Positions 22,806-31,623 of a DNA stretch of 37,724 bases are shown one piece after another. The translations under genes and the position numbers were made by a program. The notes beneath the pieces were generated by a model. The model worked only from the letters and a program-made list of their open reading frames with translations, was not told the DNA's origin and did not search any database. The first letter of the stretch is position 1. The number at the start of each line of letters is the position of its first letter. The stretch is taken from NCBI GenBank assembly GCA_934615645.1, contig CAKTTR010000010.1:1-37724 (forward strand), read 5' to 3'. The DNA comes from an uncultured Oscillospiraceae bacterium (GTDB lineage: Bacteria > Bacillota > Clostridia > Oscillospirales > Oscillospiraceae).

Positions 22806-24173
22806 GTGCTCATCACGGCGGTGGCGCTGTGCCTGCTGAACCTCATCGCCGCCGTCTCGACCCGGAACCTGGTGTTCCGGTCCAACGCGGCGTCGATGCA
22901 GGATAAGGCGCAGCTCGTGGCGTCGTCCCTGGCGGGGCTGGATGAGCTGACCCAGGAGCGGGTCGCCCAGACGATGGAGGTCCTGGCGGACCTGCGCTCC
23001 ACCCGCGTCGTCGTCACAGATGCCAGCGGGCGGATGGTCTACGACTCCCGGTCCGAGGGGCAGAGCAAGCAGGTGTATTTCCTCCTGCCCGAGGTCGTGC
23101 AGGCGCTGGAGGGCAACGACGTTTTCTACTGCCAGTATACCGGCGAAGCCGTCGAGAGCCACGCGGCAGCGCCGGTGCTCTATTACGACGCGCCCCTGGG
23201 CGCCGTCTATCTCATGGCCTATGATACGGACCAGGGCGCGCTCATCGCATCCCTGGAGGGGAATCTCCTGAAGATCACGGTGCTGCTGGAGCTGGCGGTC
23301 ATCTTGATCTCCCTGCTGTTCTCCTCCGCCTTCTCCCGCCGGATGAACCGCGTGCTGGATTCCATCCGGACCGTGCGGGCCGGGGATTACACCCATCAGC
23401 TGGAGATGACCGGGCACGATGAGGTCACCCAGCTGGCCCAGGAATTTAACGAGCTGACGGACCGGCTGCACGAATCGGAGCAGCTGCGCCGCCGCTTTGT
23501 CTCCGATGCGTCCCACGAGCTCAAAACGCCGCTGGCGTCCATCAAGCTGCTGGCGGATTCGATTTTGCAAAATGAGATGGACGGCGAGACGGTCCGGGAA
23601 TTTGTCGCGGATATCAGCACCGAGGCCGACCGCCTGACCCGCCTGTCCGCCCGGCTGCTGGAGCTGACGAAGCTGGACGTCCAGGTGATGCAGCCCCGGG
23701 AGGTCGTCGACGTGAGCGGGACCGTCCGCCAGGTCCTGAAAATGCTGCGGCCCCAGCTGGAGCAGCAGCGCATTGAAGTAAGCTGCGACCTGGCAGACGG
23801 CGCGACGATCCTCGCCACGGAGGACGATCTCTACCAGATCGTCTTCAACTTGGCGGAGAACGGCATCAAATACAACCGCCCCGGCGGCGCGCTCCTGCTG
23901 CAGGTGGAGCGCCGGGACGAGACCGTCGTCCTGACCGTGGCGGACACCGGCATCGGCATCCCGGACGACGCCATGGCCCATATTTTCGAACGCTTTTACC
24001 GGGTGGACAAGGCCCGCTCCCGCCAGGCCGGCGGGACAGGGCTGGGCCTTTCCATCGTACATGATATGGCCGAGCGGCACTTCGGCACGATCGAAGTCGC
24101 CCACCGGGACCCAGTGGGGACACGCTTCCAGGTGACGTTCCCGCTGTTTGCCGTGGAGGAGGAGCCGGAATGA
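22806..24173 (+). CDS. Membrane sensor histidine kinase
   Basis: As read from GTG 22806 the kinase has 455 residues: TM1 (about 1-18, clipped at its start), an external domain of about 130 residues, TM2 (about 157-175), HAMP, HisKA with H237 in SDASHELKTP, N box NLAENGIKYN, G1 DTGIGI, F box FERFYR and G2 GGTGLGLSI. All catalytic motifs are intact. No ribosome binding site precedes the GTG, and the helix would lack its first residues, so the true start is probably ATG 22732 with a lost base between. The partner is the regulator just upstream. The stop overlaps the ATG of the lipoprotein gene (ATGA), so these are coupled. Confidence 0.88.
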   Translation: MLITAVALCLLNLIAAVSTRNLVFRSNAASMQDKAQLVASSLAGLDELTQERVAQTMEVLADLRSTRVVVTDASGRMVYDSRSEGQSKQVYFLLPEVVQALEGNDVFYCQYTGEAVESHAAAPVLYYDAPLGAVYLMAYDTDQGALIASLEGNLLKITVLLELAVILISLLFSSAFSRRMNRVLDSIRTVRAGDYTHQLEMTGHDEVTQLAQEFNELTDRLHESEQLRRRFVSDASHELKTPLASIKLLADSILQNEMDGETVREFVADISTEADRLTRLSARLLELTKLDVQVMQPREVVDVSGTVRQVLKMLRPQLEQQRIEVSCDLADGATILATEDDLYQIVFNLAENGIKYNRPGGALLLQVERRDETVVLTVADTGIGIPDDAMAHIFERFYRVDKARSRQAGGTGLGLSIVHDMAERHFGTIEVAHRDPVGTRFQVTFPLFAVEEEPE

Positions 24174-25513
24174 GACGATTGCTTTGGAGCGCCGCACTGC
24201 TGCTGGCGCTGCTGGCAGGCTGCGCCGCCCAGGAGACGGCGGGGGACGCGGTGCAGCCGGTGAATTTTTACTACCCCCGCGTCGAGCCCGCCTATGGGCA
24301 GGCAGATGGCTACCTGGCGGCGGAGGTCTACGACTGGGGCGCGCAGGAGATGGACTATCTGGCGCTCCTGAATCGCTATCTCCAGGGCCCCGTCTCAGAA
24401 GAGCTCCGGCAGCCGCTGCCGGAGGGGGCGGCGTTTTTGGATGTCACCGTCCAGGCCCAGTGCGCCAATGTGACGGCGAGCGCCGCCTTTGCCACGCTCA
24501 CCGGCAGTGCGCTTTCCGAGGCGGCTTGCTGCCTGGCAAAGACGCTGCTGGAGCTGCCCGGCATCCAGTCCGTCCGCCTGTCCGCCCAGAACGCGCTGCT
24601 GGACGGGCAGAGCTCCCTGTTTTTGACGGATGACAGCATCGTCCTTTCTGACGACGGCGCCAGCACCTTTGAGCTGCCCATGGCCCTGTATTTTGCGTCG
24701 GACGACGGCCGCTATCTGTGCGAGCAGACGCTGACCGTCCCCACGGACCTGACCGGCGCGCTGCCGTCGTACCTCATCGAGCAGCTGATCGAAAATCCGG
24801 CAGGGGAGGGGCGGCGGACGCTGCCCGCGGACCTCCGGGTCCTGGATACGACGATCGAGAACGGCGTCTGCACCGTCGACCTCTCCCAGCAATTCCTTGA
24901 TGACATGCCCCAGACGGCGCTGGAGGAGCGGCTACGGGTCTTTTCCATCGTCAACACCCTGACGGGGATCGACAATGTGGACGCCGTGCGCATCCTCGTC
25001 TCCGGCGCGCCGGTGGAGCGGTACCTGTACCTGGACCTGCAGCAGGACCTGGTCCGGGAGCCGGCGATCATCGCGGCGGCGCACCCGTCGCTGAGCACCT
25101 TTGACGCGACGCTGTGCCTGCCGATGGAGGGCCAGAGCGGGCTCTTTGCCTGCCCGGTCCAGCTGGAGAGCCGCGCCAACGAGGACAAATGCCGCCTCGT
25201 CCTGGATGCGTTGCTGGCCTATCCCGGGGGCAATGGCTATGACAACCCGCTCCCGGCGGGGCTTATCATCCGGGCATTCTCCCGGGAGAACGGCGTCTGC
25301 TACATCGACTTCTCCGCCGACCCCCTGGGCGACTGCCAGGACCCGGCGCAGATGCGCCAGTGCGTCCAGGCCATCGTCCTATCCCTGCGGGAGTCGGTGA
25401 CAAGCTGCCTGGTGCAGATCACCGTCAACGGCATCCCATTGCAGCAGCTCCACGCCCTTTACACAGAGCACAGCCAGTACTATGTCCCAGAGCTGAGCCA
25501 GCTACACCGCTAA
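24170..25513 (+). CDS. GerMN-domain lipoprotein
   Basis: The 447-residue precursor has a short signal peptide and lipobox LAGC (Cys18). The mature part reads as repeated GerMN-like units (about 35-150, 160-290 and 310-435), each with the pattern of a hydrophobic strand, NGVCTVDLSQQF or NGVCYIDFSADP, and a following helix with LTGIDNVDAVRIL or VTSCLVQITVNG. GerMN domains occur in spore germination protein GerM and in actinobacterial LpqB. Here the gene is coupled to a histidine kinase, as lpqB is to mtrB, so the lipoprotein may tune the kinase from outside. It is the last gene before a strong bidirectional terminator. Confidence 0.85.
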   Translation: MRRLLWSAALLLALLAGCAAQETAGDAVQPVNFYYPRVEPAYGQADGYLAAEVYDWGAQEMDYLALLNRYLQGPVSEELRQPLPEGAAFLDVTVQAQCANVTASAAFATLTGSALSEAACCLAKTLLELPGIQSVRLSAQNALLDGQSSLFLTDDSIVLSDDGASTFELPMALYFASDDGRYLCEQTLTVPTDLTGALPSYLIEQLIENPAGEGRRTLPADLRVLDTTIENGVCTVDLSQQFLDDMPQTALEERLRVFSIVNTLTGIDNVDAVRILVSGAPVERYLYLDLQQDLVREPAIIAAAHPSLSTFDATLCLPMEGQSGLFACPVQLESRANEDKCRLVLDALLAYPGGNGYDNPLPAGLIIRAFSRENGVCYIDFSADPLGDCQDPAQMRQCVQAIVLSLRESVTSCLVQITVNGIPLQQLHALYTEHSQYYVPELSQLHR

Positions 25514-25560
25514 AAAACACATCAGGCGCGCCGTAGCTTACGGTGCGCCTGATGTGTTTT
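25514..25560. terminator. Bidirectional terminator between convergent genes
   Basis: A stem of about 20 bp from 25514 to 25560, with arms AAAACACATCAGGCGC and GCGCCTGATGTGTTTT extended by CCG/CGG and a 7-base loop, has A-runs and T-runs on both sides. It serves the GerMN gene (plus) and the pepF/era operon (minus). Confidence 0.92.
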
Positions 25561-25568
25561 GCTAATTT

Positions 25569-25844
25569 TTATCTATTCTCCCAAAGCCATGCGCGGAGGT
25601 CTTCGCGGCCTGCTTCGGACATGGGGAAGGTCTTCTCGTCCTGGATCTCGCTTTTTTCATAGCACAGCGGGCCGTGCCAGTACTCGGCGCGGATGCTGCT
25701 GGCTTCAAAATCCACTTCCTTCGGCGTGCGCATTTCCACATGGGGCGTGATCTTAAAGCGCAGGCGGCCGTAGGAGCCGGTGAAGCCGTTGTTCATGGCG
25801 AAGGTGTGCAGGGTGGGAATGTGGAACGCTTCGTCGATGGCCAT
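25569..25844 (-). CDS. Small conserved-looking hypothetical protein
   Basis: The protein has 91 residues from ATG 25844; a TTG at 25850 is also in frame. I do not recognise the family. It has no signal peptide, membrane helix or cysteine cluster (a single Cys). The middle part alternates hydrophobic residues (YGRLRFKITPHVEMR), as in a beta sheet, and the end is acidic and helical with a WLWENR tail. GGAGG lies about 11 bases upstream, inside the end of pepF, and the start overlaps the pepF stop by a few bases, so it is the last gene of that operon. Codon use and coupling favour a real gene. Confidence 0.7.
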   Translation of the reverse strand: MAIDEAFHIPTLHTFAMNNGFTGSYGRLRFKITPHVEMRTPKEVDFEASSIRAEYWHGPLCYEKSEIQDEKTFPMSEAGREDLRAWLWENR

Positions 25845-25846
25845 GG

Positions 25847-27637
25847 TCAAAGCGCCTCCATTTCATCGAGCAGCTGGCCGAAGAGGTCCAGTGCCTGCTG
25901 CACCGGCGCGGGGCTGCTCATATCGACTCCGGCGATCTTCAAAAGGTCGATGGGGTCCTGACTGCAGCCGCCGGACAAAAAGCGCAGGTAATCGTCCACC
26001 GCAGGCTTGCCCTCCTGCAGAATGCGCCGCGAGAGCGCGATGGCCGCGGCATAGCCGGTGGCGTACTGGAAGACGTAATAGTTGTAGTAAAAATGCGGGA
26101 TGCGGGCCCACTCCAGGGCGATGGCCGGGTCGATGACGATGCCGTCGCCGAAATACTGCCGGTTCAGGGCCAGATACTCCTGGCAGAGCCGCTCCGCCGT
26201 CAGCGCCTGGCCCGCCTGGTTCAGCTTCCCCAGCAGCAGCTCAAACTCGGCAAACATCGTCTGCCGGTACAGTGTCCCCTTGAACTGCTCCAGGAAGTGG
26301 TTGAGAAGATACGCCCGCTGCTGCTTATCCGTCGTGCGGGAGAGCAGATGCTCCATCAGCAGCGCCTCGTTGCACGTCGAGGCGACCTCGGCGACGAAGA
26401 TCACATAGTCGGCATAGACGACGGGCTGTGTCCGGTTGGAGAGGTAGGAGTGGATGGCGTGGCCCATCTCGTGGGCCAGGGTGAACTGGCTGTCCAGCGT
26501 GCCGGTGTAATTCAGCAGGACGTAGGGGTGCACCCGGGCCCCGGCGGAGTAGGCGCCGGAGCGCTTGCCGGGGTTCTCATAGACGTCGATCCACCGGTTC
26601 TGGAAGCCCTCCTGCAAAATTTTGCCGTAGGCCTCGCCCAGCGGGGCCAGGGCCTGGGCGACGGCCTGCTTCGCCTGGTTAAAGTCGATGCGCTGCGCCG
26701 GGCCCTGGGCCAGGGGGGCGTAGAGATCGTACATGTGCAGCTCGTCCAGCCCCAGCTTTTGCTTCCGCAGGCGGACATAGCGGTGCAGCTTGTCCAGATT
26801 CTCGTGGACCGTCTGGATCAGGTTTTCGTAGACGCTGACCGGCACATGGGTGCCGTCCAGCGCGGCCTCCAGCGGCGATGCATAGCGGCGGCTGGCGGCA
26901 AAAAACTGCAGCTGCTTGACCTGGGCCGCCAGGACGGCAGCGCAGGTATTCTGCACGCCGCCATAGACCTGGTACATGGCGGTAAAGGCGTTTTTGCGCA
27001 GCGTGCGGTCCGTGCTTTCCAGATAGCTGACATAGGTCCCCTGGGTCAGCGGGTGCGCCGCGCCCGCGGCGTCCTGGACATCGGGGAACGTCAGGTCCGC
27101 GTCTGCCAGCATGGAATAGATCGTATCCGGCGCGTTTGCCATCTCCCCGGTGGCGGCCAGCAGCCGCTCCTCTGCCTTGGAGAGCGTATGGGCCTTCTGG
27201 CGGCGGATGTTATAGATATGCCAGCGGTAGACCTCCAGCGCCGGGCACTGGCGGTAATAGTCCTCCAGCGTCTCGTCCGGCAGCTCCAGCAGCTCCGGCG
27301 TGAGAAACGCCGCGGCGGCGGAGAGATCGACCCAGGCGGCGGTGATGCGGCTGACCAGCTCCTGGTTCGCGCCGATGCGGGTGTCCTCATCGCTGCGGCG
27401 CTGGGCGTAATTGGCCAGCTTGTCCAGCAGGACCGAGAGGGAGTCGTCCAGCTGCAGCAGCGCCAGCAGCTGGTCCGCCGAGGTCGTGAAGACGCCGGAG
27501 AACCCGGCGAGCTTGCCCGTCAGGTCTTTTAATTCGGCCAGGTCCCGCTCCCAGTCGGCGGGGGTGGCGTAGAGGTCCTCCAGCGCCCAGCAATTGGCCG
27601 GGTCCTGCTGGCTGCGTTCTAAAATCTTGTGTTCCAT
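25847..27637 (-). CDS. pepF: Oligoendopeptidase F, M3B family
   Basis: The 596-residue zinc metallopeptidase hydrolyses short peptides in the cytoplasm. The zinc site is HEMGH (389-393) in TLAHEMGHAIHSYL, with the third ligand glutamate in the helix VAEVASTCNEALL about 25 residues later. The N-terminal helical PepF domain (about 110-200) and the C-terminal HFYYNYYVFQYATG block are typical, and the length matches the family. AGGAGG precedes the ATG. It sits 12 bases after era in the same operon, and the small hypothetical gene overlaps its end. Confidence 0.95.
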   Translation of the reverse strand: MEHKILERSQQDPANCWALEDLYATPADWERDLAELKDLTGKLAGFSGVFTTSADQLLALLQLDDSLSVLLDKLANYAQRRSDEDTRIGANQELVSRITAAWVDLSAAAAFLTPELLELPDETLEDYYRQCPALEVYRWHIYNIRRQKAHTLSKAEERLLAATGEMANAPDTIYSMLADADLTFPDVQDAAGAAHPLTQGTYVSYLESTDRTLRKNAFTAMYQVYGGVQNTCAAVLAAQVKQLQFFAASRRYASPLEAALDGTHVPVSVYENLIQTVHENLDKLHRYVRLRKQKLGLDELHMYDLYAPLAQGPAQRIDFNQAKQAVAQALAPLGEAYGKILQEGFQNRWIDVYENPGKRSGAYSAGARVHPYVLLNYTGTLDSQFTLAHEMGHAIHSYLSNRTQPVVYADYVIFVAEVASTCNEALLMEHLLSRTTDKQQRAYLLNHFLEQFKGTLYRQTMFAEFELLLGKLNQAGQALTAERLCQEYLALNRQYFGDGIVIDPAIALEWARIPHFYYNYYVFQYATGYAAAIALSRRILQEGKPAVDDYLRFLSGGCSQDPIDLLKIAGVDMSSPAPVQQALDLFGQLLDEMEAL

Positions 27638-27648
27638 AGCGCCTCCTG

Positions 27649-28542
27649 TCAGCGGTCTTGGTGATAGCCGAAGTTGCGGATGAGGTTCGGGTTATCCCGC
27701 CAGTTTTCCTTGACCTTGACCCAGGTCTGCAGGTAAATTTTCGCGCCCAAAAAGCGCTCACAGTCATGGCGGGCCATGGTGCTGATCTTTTTCAGCATCG
27801 CGCCCTGCTTGCCGATGATAATGCCCTTGTGGCTGGCCTTTTCGCAGTAGATCGTCGCGTCGATCTCGATGACGCCGTCGTCCCGCTCCGAGAATTTCGT
27901 GATCTCGACGGCGGTCCCGTGGGGGATCTCCCGCTCCAGGTTCCAGAGCATCTTCTCCCGGATGATCTCCGCCACGATCTGGCGCTCCGGCTGGTCGGTG
28001 ATCATATCGTCCGGGAAGAGCTGCGGGCCGGGGACGGCGTAGCGGTCCAGCTCCTGCAGCAGCTCCTGCAGCCCGTCGCGCCGCTTGGCGCTGATGGGGA
28101 TGATGGCGTCAAAGGGGTAAAGGTCCTGGTAGGAGGCGATGACCTCCAGCAGCGTGTCCTTTTCCACGGTGTCGATCTTGTTGATGACCAGCAGCGCCGG
28201 GGCGTTCTGCTTGTGCAGCTGGGCGATGAGCGCCTCCTCCTGCTTGCCCGCCCCCGCGATGGGCTCGACGATCAGAATGACCGCGTCGACATCGCTGACC
28301 GATTCGTTGACGACGCCGACCATATAGTCCCCCAGCTTCGTCCGGGGCTTGTGGAAGCCCGGCGTGTCGAGAAAGACGAACTGGGTATCGCCCCGGTTCA
28401 AGATGGCGGAAATGCGATTGCGTGTCGTCTGCGGCTTGTTGGAGACGATGGCGATCTTTTCGCCCACCAGGGCGTTGAGCAGGGTGGATTTGCCGACATT
28501 CGGCCGCCCTGCAATGGTGATCATAGCGGATTTTTCGATCAT
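27649..28542 (-). CDS. era: GTPase Era
   Basis: The 297-residue GTPase is needed for 16S rRNA and 30S subunit maturation. The G1 motif is GRPNVGKS (12-19), switch I contains KPQTTRNR, G3 is DTPGF, G4 is NKID and G5 is SAKRRDG. The C-terminal KH domain has GIIIGKQGAMLK, which holds the 3' end of 16S rRNA. The length is standard. It is 12 bases downstream of ybeY and 12 bases upstream of pepF, in the order usual for Firmicutes. In B. subtilis recO and yqzL lie just after era; here they are about 5 kb away on the other strand, so a rearrangement has split the classical cluster. Confidence 0.97.
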   Translation of the reverse strand: MIEKSAMITIAGRPNVGKSTLLNALVGEKIAIVSNKPQTTRNRISAILNRGDTQFVFLDTPGFHKPRTKLGDYMVGVVNESVSDVDAVILIVEPIAGAGKQEEALIAQLHKQNAPALLVINKIDTVEKDTLLEVIASYQDLYPFDAIIPISAKRRDGLQELLQELDRYAVPGPQLFPDDMITDQPERQIVAEIIREKMLWNLEREIPHGTAVEITKFSERDDGVIEIDATIYCEKASHKGIIIGKQGAMLKKISTMARHDCERFLGAKIYLQTWVKVKENWRDNPNLIRNFGYHQDR

Positions 28543-28553
28543 GCTTGCGCTCC

Positions 28554-29048
28554 TTATCTCTCTAAAACGATCTCGGCCATGATGGCCTCTTCCCGGGCGC
28601 GCATCTGCTTTTTCATGGGGCCCTCGTCCAGATGATCATACCCCAGCAGATGCAGCACGGAGTGGACCGTCAGGTAGCCCAGCTCCCGCTGCGCCGAGTG
28701 CCCGTATTCCTTCGCCTGGGCCCGGACCCGCTCCAGGGAGATGGCCATATCCCCCAGGGGGACAAGCCCCGTGGCCGGGTCGGCCTTCGCGGCAAAGTCC
28801 GCCGGAAGCTGGCCGGGGGTGAAGTGGAACATGGGGAAGGAGAGCACGTCCGTCGCCCGGTCGATCTGCCGCTGGGCCTGGTTGATGGCGCGGATGCCGT
28901 CGTCATCGGTGAGGAGGACGCCTATCTCGCACGCCGCCGGGACATGCTCCTGTGCCAGCGCGGTACGGATGCATTTTTTGAGGTACAAGCTCAGGCTGAG
29001 CCGCCGCAGCGTGCGAGCCTGGAATGCGATGATAATTTTATGTTTCAT
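28554..29048 (-). CDS. ybeY: Endoribonuclease YbeY (16S rRNA maturation)
   Basis: The 164-residue zinc-dependent RNase is involved in 16S rRNA 3' end processing and ribosome quality control. The signature HSVLHLLGYDH gives the H-x3-H-x5-H zinc ligands. The ATDVLSFP block, the substrate arginine in the helix before it and LGDMAIS are all present. Its start overlaps the phoH stop (ATGA), so translation is coupled. It lies in the conserved row phoH-ybeY-era, three genes acting on RNA and the ribosome. Confidence 0.96.
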   Translation of the reverse strand: MKHKIIIAFQARTLRRLSLSLYLKKCIRTALAQEHVPAACEIGVLLTDDDGIRAINQAQRQIDRATDVLSFPMFHFTPGQLPADFAAKADPATGLVPLGDMAISLERVRAQAKEYGHSAQRELGYLTVHSVLHLLGYDHLDEGPMKKQMRAREEAIMAEIVLER

Positions 29049-30052
29049 ACGGACCCCTTCTTCTTTGCGTGATATGTTTTCGGCGGCAGCTTGCCCGACG
29101 GGCGGCGCTGCTCGAAGCTGTCATAGGCGGCGACGATCTTCTGCACCAGGGCATGGCGGACAACGTCGCTGGCGCCCAGGCGGCAGATGGCGATATCCGG
29201 GATATGCTCCAGCACCCGCACCGCGTCCTTCAGGCCGCTGGTCTTGTCCGCCGGGAGGTCAATCTGGGTGATATCGCCGGTGATGACGATCTTGGAGTTG
29301 AAGCCCAGGCGGGTCAGGAACATTTTCATCTGCTCCCGGGTCGTATTTTGGGCCTCGTCGAGGATGATAAAGCTGTCGTCCAGCGTGCGGCCGCGCATGT
29401 AGGCCAGGGGCGCGACCTCGATATTGCCCCGCTCGAGATATTTGAGGTAAGTCTCCGAGCCCAGCATGTCAAACAGGGCGTCATACAGCGGGCGCAGATA
29501 AGGGTCGACCTTGTTCTGCAGATCGCCGGGCAAAAAGCCCAGGCGCTCGCCCGCTTCGACGGCGGGGCGGGTCAGGATGATCCGGTTGACCTCCTTGGCC
29601 CGGAACGCCGCCACGGCGGCGGCCACGGCAAGATATGTCTTGCCCGTGCCCGCCGGGCCGACGCCGACGGTGATGGTGTTGTGCAAAATGGCCTTGACAT
29701 AGTTCCCCTGCCCGAGGGTCTTTGCCCGGATGGGCTTGCCCTTGGCCGTGATGCAGATGACGTCCTTCGACATCTGCCGGACCTGGTCCGCCGTGCCGTT
29801 GCGCACCTGCTCGATGAGATAGCGGACCTTCTGCTCGTCGATATCCTCGCCCTTGGAGGCAAGCTCCAGCAGCAGCTCAATGGCGCGGGCCGCCTGGAGC
29901 ACCGGCTCATCGTCCCCGGAGACCTTGAGCTCCGTCCCCCGGTTGACGACCCGGACCTGGAACGCCTCCTCGATCTTCTTAATATTCTCGTCAAAGGAGC
30001 CGAAGACGCTGATGACCTGCTCGATGCGCTCGGCGTTAATGACTTGTTCCAT
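29045..30052 (-). CDS. phoH: PhoH family protein
   Basis: The 335-residue cytoplasmic ATPase has an N-terminal KH-like part (1-90), then Walker A GPAGTGKT (132-139), RPAVEAGERLGFLPG, Walker B FIILDEAQN and the sensor GDITQIDLP. The family is a helicase-like RNA NTPase; its role is not settled, but it is constantly linked to ybeY. The gene overlaps the end of yqfD by 17 bases and the start of ybeY by four. Nothing is odd about the length or motifs. Confidence 0.95.
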   Translation of the reverse strand: MEQVINAERIEQVISVFGSFDENIKKIEEAFQVRVVNRGTELKVSGDDEPVLQAARAIELLLELASKGEDIDEQKVRYLIEQVRNGTADQVRQMSKDVICITAKGKPIRAKTLGQGNYVKAILHNTITVGVGPAGTGKTYLAVAAAVAAFRAKEVNRIILTRPAVEAGERLGFLPGDLQNKVDPYLRPLYDALFDMLGSETYLKYLERGNIEVAPLAYMRGRTLDDSFIILDEAQNTTREQMKMFLTRLGFNSKIVITGDITQIDLPADKTSGLKDAVRVLEHIPDIAICRLGASDVVRHALVQKIVAAYDSFEQRRPSGKLPPKTYHAKKKGSV

Positions 30053-31247
30053 ATGTGCTTGCGTCCTCCGTATACAGCGCCGCCGGTTCGCTTCTGGCGA
30101 TCATCTCCCGGCACCAGGCAGTGGTGCGGAGGGTGTAGACGCCGCCGGCGGCCTCTTTCTCTTCCCGGGCGCTTTCCAGCTGCCCGGCGATCATGCTGGC
30201 CTGCAGCTGCCGCCTTGCCGCATCGCGCAGCAGCGGCCAGGCGTCCTCCTCCGCTAGCGTGGCCTGCTCCGGCGTATAGGGCCGGAAGGTCTGGACGGTG
30301 ATGCCGATGGGCAGCGTGTAGCCGCCGGGCAGGGTCAGCATTTTTTCAGATTCTATTTTATCACAACAGGCGGCGGAAATTCCACTCCTTCCGAAGATTT
30401 TTATTCTTTTTCTTCCCAGGTTCAGCCAGATGCAGCGCTTGGCCCGGCCGCCGGGCTGCTTTTTTGTGACCGCGGCGGGCAGCTTGGCTGTGATCTTATG
30501 CTGCGTCTGGGCGTAGATTTCGCCATAGGCGCGGGTTGCCTGGATGCGGCCGTCCCAGTCGCAGTAGCCGGAGACGAGCAGCTGCCCCTGCCGCACGGCC
30601 TGCCCCGGCGTGCACTGGGCCGCGCCGCTGTAGACCTGCACCTGTGAGATCACCCCATCGCGGGCGGCGACGAGATTTGTGACCTCCCGCTTGGATGTGA
30701 CCCGGTCGGCCTCCGTCCGCTCCGAGACAAGGACCGTCGCCTTCCCGCCGGCGCAGTTGACGGCCAGCCACTGGAGCGCCGGGATGCGCAGGAGCATCTT
30801 GTTTTTGATCTCCCGGTTCGAGAGCCCCGGCCCCCACGTCCCGAAGCGGACGCCGATGTTATCCAGCTCCTGCAAAATCTGCGCCGTCGGGACCGTGACA
30901 TTGCCCTGGACCTCCAGCGTCCAGATAAAATTCGGCAGGACCAGGATCCCGGCCAGGAGCAGCGCAAGGCTCACCAGCAGCATCGGCCGCCGGAGCAGGC
31001 CGCTGTAGCGGTGGGCAAAGCCGTGGCGCGCCAGGCAGCGGGCCTGGCACTGGCAGCCCCGGGAGATTTGCGCCGCCGCGTCCAGGTCCCTGGCGAGGAT
31101 GCTGCATTGCAGCGTGTAGGCGTCCGGCGTTGCAAGGTCCCAGAACCCGATGCCGCAGCCAAGAAACCGGTTCAGGCACCGGCTGGGCTCGACACCGGTG
31201 ATCTCCAGGCGGCAGTGACCCCGGAAGAAGGCGACGAGCTGCATCAT
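30036..31247 (-). CDS. yqfD: Sporulation protein YqfD
   Basis: The protein has 403 residues: an N-terminal cysteine-containing domain, one membrane helix (about 90-108, LLVSLALLLAGILVLP) and a large outer part with PNFIWTLEVQGN and the VSxRT-like TVLVSERTEADR block, then a mainly beta region and a helical end. This matches YqfD of B. subtilis, a sigma-E-dependent mother-cell membrane protein required for sporulation. It is coupled to yqfC by an ATGA overlap. The presence of the pair argues that the organism forms, or descends from forms that make, endospores. Confidence 0.92.
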   Translation of the reverse strand: MMQLVAFFRGHCRLEITGVEPSRCLNRFLGCGIGFWDLATPDAYTLQCSILARDLDAAAQISRGCQCQARCLARHGFAHRYSGLLRRPMLLVSLALLLAGILVLPNFIWTLEVQGNVTVPTAQILQELDNIGVRFGTWGPGLSNREIKNKMLLRIPALQWLAVNCAGGKATVLVSERTEADRVTSKREVTNLVAARDGVISQVQVYSGAAQCTPGQAVRQGQLLVSGYCDWDGRIQATRAYGEIYAQTQHKITAKLPAAVTKKQPGGRAKRCIWLNLGRKRIKIFGRSGISAACCDKIESEKMLTLPGGYTLPIGITVQTFRPYTPEQATLAEEDAWPLLRDAARRQLQASMIAGQLESAREEKEAAGGVYTLRTTAWCREMIARSEPAALYTEDASTYGTSH

Positions 31248-31525
31248 GGCACGACCTCCAGCTCCACCGCGGCGATGCGCCCGGCGATGACGAGCCGCGC
31301 CGGGTTCATCCGGGTGATCTCCAGCCCGATGCCCCGGACCAGAGCGAAGCCGCCCCGGATGCGGACGCGGATCTCCTCCGGGTCATAGCCGCCGATGCCC
31401 CGGTGCCCATAGACGGTCAGCTCCCGGTTCGATGCCAGCACCAGCTGGGCGTCCAGCGGCATCAGGTCCGGCGGCAGGTCCAGCTTCTGCCGCACGCGGG
31501 AAAATACGGATGTCTCCTGTTTCAA
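31244..31525 (-). CDS. yqfC: Sporulation protein YqfC (YabP/YqfC family)
   Basis: The 93-residue protein has the family pattern: an N-terminal LDLPPDLMPLDAQLVL block, ELTVYGHRGIGGYDPEEIRV in the middle and a final strand IAAVELEVV. YabP/YqfC proteins work in the mother cell during sporulation with YabQ or YqfD. I chose TTG 31525 because GAGGTGAT sits seven bases before it. An in-frame GTG at 31534 lies inside that Shine-Dalgarno sequence. It is the first gene of the long minus-strand operon that includes phoH, ybeY and era. No clear sigma-A promoter precedes it; a sigma-E promoter would be expected. Confidence 0.9.
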   Translation of the reverse strand: MKQETSVFSRVRQKLDLPPDLMPLDAQLVLASNRELTVYGHRGIGGYDPEEIRVRIRGGFALVRGIGLEITRMNPARLVIAGRIAAVELEVVP

Positions 31526-31623
31526 TGCAATCACCTCACAGGGCTAGTCTATGGCCCGGCGGCATGAATCTTTCCCGGGGCCATATACTTTTCCCAAGCG
31601 ACAGGGGACGAGGAGGGGCGCGG

